A stretch of DNA of 14,837 bases, from the NCBI RefSeq assembly GCF_000292245.2, contig NZ_ALPT02000094.1, positions 1 through 14,837 on the forward strand, in the 5' to 3' direction. How positions within the stretch are numbered: position 1 is the stretch's first letter; every line of letters begins with the position of its first letter. The position numbers and the translations under genes are program-made. Shown piece by piece: positions 13,997 through 14,837 of the stretch. The notes beneath the pieces are model-generated. The model was not told the DNA's origin. It was given only the letters and a program-made list of their open reading frames with translations, and did no database searches. The stretch comes from Alkalihalobacillus alcalophilus ATCC 27647 = CGMCC 1.3604 (GTDB lineage: Bacteria > Bacillota > Bacilli > Bacillales > Bacillaceae_D).

Positions 13997-14095
13997 TTTT
14001 ATCACCTCATAATAGAAATAGATGATTGGGTTAGTTAAGAAGGAATGGGGTAGCTTGTTTGGGGTCTTGATTTTCGATGTGAACCGGAGGAAAAG

Positions 14096-14108
14096 AAAAA
14101 GTCGTTTT
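14096..14108. promoter_or_regulatory. Possible ComK AT-box upstream of comGC
   Basis: The bases AAAA-N5-TTTT at 14096-14108 match a ComK AT-box and lie about 100 bp upstream of comGC. A full K-box needs two such motifs; the neighbour at 14116-14128 keeps only the TTTT half. In AT-rich DNA one such match can occur by chance. Confidence 0.25.
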
Positions 14109-14135
14109 TTACACACCACCTTTCTTTTGGATATT

Positions 14136-14144
14136 TGTTATAAT
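14136..14144 (+). promoter_or_regulatory. Extended -10 promoter for yidD
   Basis: TGTTATAAT (TG at 14136-14137, TATAAT at 14139-14144) is a consensus extended -10. No recognisable -35 is present 17 bp upstream, which extended -10 promoters tolerate. Transcription would start near 14151, about 48 nt before the ATG. Confidence 0.55.
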
Positions 14145-14198
14145 TACACATAGGCAACCTCATTTCCTGCCACTTTTTTTTGAGAGGGAAAATATTTA

Positions 14199-14441
14199 AT
14201 GAAAAAAATATTTTTATTATTCATTCGTGGTTATCAAAAGTTTATATCTCCACTTACCCCTGCAACTTGTCGTTTCTACCCAACTTGTTCTCAGTATGGG
14301 TTTGAAGCAATCCAACGATTTGGTGCGATAAAAGGAGGATGGTTAACGATAAAACGCATAAGTAAGTGTCACCCTTTTCATAAAGGTGGGATCGATCTCG
14401 TACCCGAACAATCAGAAACAAAACAAAACAAAAAAGGCTAA
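14199..14441 (+). CDS. yidD: Membrane protein insertion efficiency factor YidD
   Basis: YidD is a small, basic, membrane-associated protein that helps YidC/Sec insert membrane proteins; its exact mechanism is not settled. The 80-aa product shows the whole family pattern: MKKIFLLFIRGYQKFISPL amphipathic N-terminus, then CRFYPTCSQYGFEAI with the conserved cysteines (residues 24 and 30), GGWLTIKRISKCHPFHKGGIDLVP with the third cysteine, and a charged tail. The ATG has GAGAGGG 10 nt upstream. It is monocistronic with its own extended -10 promoter and terminator, divergent from comGC. In this position the com operon would normally continue with comGB. Confidence 0.93.
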   Translation: MKKIFLLFIRGYQKFISPLTPATCRFYPTCSQYGFEAIQRFGAIKGGWLTIKRISKCHPFHKGGIDLVPEQSETKQNKKG

Positions 14442-14482
14442 CCAAAAGCTTCATTATAATGAGCTTTTAGGGGCCTTTTTTT
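14431..14482 (+). terminator. Rho-independent terminator of yidD
   Basis: An inner stem AAAAGC(T)TCATTA with TAATGAGCTTTT, one base unpaired, is enclosed by AAAAAGGC and GCCTTTTTT; a T-run follows. The outer arm starts within the last codons of yidD. Confidence 0.85.
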
Positions 14483-14570
14483 GTTTTGTTGTCTTATTTT
14501 TCTGGCTTTGATTCATATGCTTTTGACTTCATTGGGGGCCTTTGATTCCCTTTGTGTCTCTTATACATAT

Positions 14571-14608
14571 AAAAAAAGATGAAAAGGTAAAAAATACACC
14601 TTCTCATC
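14571..14608 (-). terminator. Terminator of the tRNA-Lys/tRNA-Leu transcript
   Basis: On the minus strand GATGAGAAGGT pairs with ACCTTTTCATC (11 bp, one G-U) around a short loop and is followed by seven Ts. It is the first terminator downstream of tRNA-Leu. Confidence 0.85.
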
Positions 14609-14652
14609 CACTTCACTATTTCGAGGCCCTTAAAACGCCTCTCCTTTATTTA

Positions 14653-14734
14653 TGCGGGTGAAGGGAGTCGAACCCCCACGTCAAAAGACACTAGATCCTA
14701 AGTCTAGCGCGTCTGCCAATTCCGCCACACCCGC
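14653..14734 (-). tRNA. tRNA-Leu (anticodon UAG)
   Basis: The minus strand folds as an 82-nt class II tRNA: acceptor arms GCGGGTG and CACCCGC with discriminator A, D-arm region GGCGGAATTGGCAGACGCGC, anticodon loop ACTTAGGAT with TAG, a short variable arm (TGTCTTTTGACG), and GGGGGTTCGACTCCC as T-arm. The CCA end is not encoded. It decodes CUA and probably other CUN leucine codons. Confidence 0.95.
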
Positions 14735-14746
14735 TTAAGTTGATGA

Positions 14747-14819
14747 TGAGCCATGAAGGACTTGAACCTTCGACCCTCTGATTAAAAGTCAGATGCTCTA
14801 CCGACTGAGCTAATGGCTC
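14747..14819 (-). tRNA. tRNA-Lys (anticodon UUU)
   Basis: The minus strand folds as a 73-nt tRNA: acceptor GAGCCAT with ATGGCTC and discriminator A, D-arm AGCTCAGTCGGTAGAGC, anticodon stem CTGAC/ATCAG around the loop with TTT, and T-arm AAGGTTCAAGTCCTT. CCA is not encoded. It lies 12 nt upstream of tRNA-Leu, in one transcript that must enter from beyond the right edge, suggesting a larger tRNA cluster. Confidence 0.96.
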
Positions 14820-14837
14820 ATATAAAATAGTTTACCC

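Noticed and set aside
13997..14119. Remnant of comGB upstream of comGC
   Set aside because: Translations in all three minus-strand frames show no comGB-like membrane segments; the open frame there is rich in K, P and F without family resemblance.
14254..14454. 66-aa minus-strand frame opposite yidD
   Set aside because: It is fully antisense to a strongly conserved yidD and its terminator, has no ribosome binding site, and resembles no family.

Overview
The window looks like chromosomal DNA of a low-GC, spore-former-type Firmicute (Bacillaceae). The evidence is the gene content and family resemblance (LipM, the split glycine decarboxylase GcvPA/GcvPB, YqhG/YqhH, YqzE, the ComG pseudopilins), the strong AGGAGG/GAGGTGAT ribosome binding sites, the frequent TTG and GTG starts, and AT-rich intergenic DNA with classic hairpin/T-run terminators. 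No species is assigned.

Layout, left to right. (1) Positions 1-292 are the right end of an IS200/IS605-group element: the last 46 codons of a TnpB nuclease gene and a structured right end closing with TCAA, 21 bp beyond the lipM stop codon. (2) lipM (octanoyltransferase, minus) diverges from yqhL (membrane-anchored rhodanese, plus). (3) Between the yqhL and gcv terminators lies a 51-bp tandem repeat array (about 1795-2284) with a 153-bp higher-order period. (4) The gcvT-gcvPA-gcvPB operon (minus) follows a tandem glycine riboswitch with its own terminator. (5) Divergently, yqhH (SNF2-type ATPase) and yqhG overlap on the plus strand. (6) A small block holds a DUF2759 membrane peptide gene (minus), a metallo-beta-lactamase-fold gene (yqgX-like, plus) broken by a 1-nt frameshift, and a DUF2626 membrane peptide gene (minus). 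(7) On the minus strand, comGC-comGD-comGE-comGF-comGG-aroK-yqzE form an overlapping late-competence operon, but comGA and comGB, which normally precede comGC, are not here; the divergent yidD occupies that side. (8) tRNA-Leu(UAG) and tRNA-Lys(UUU) lie at the right edge on the minus strand with their own terminator.

How the genes fit together. The riboswitch turns on gcvT/PA/PB when glycine accumulates; the encoded T and P proteins work with a lipoylated H protein encoded elsewhere, and LipM supplies the octanoyl precursor of that lipoate, so the left part is a glycine-cleavage/lipoate neighbourhood. The right part makes the competence pseudopilus subunits, with shikimate kinase translated from the same mRNA. 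The YqhH/YqhG pair is conserved near gcv in Bacillus but has no function I can assign.

The items most worth a second look are the 51-bp/153-bp array, the comG operon without comGA/comGB, the degenerate-looking second glycine aptamer, the broken yqgX, and the TnpB guide-RNA end whose guide would read into the lipM 3' end.
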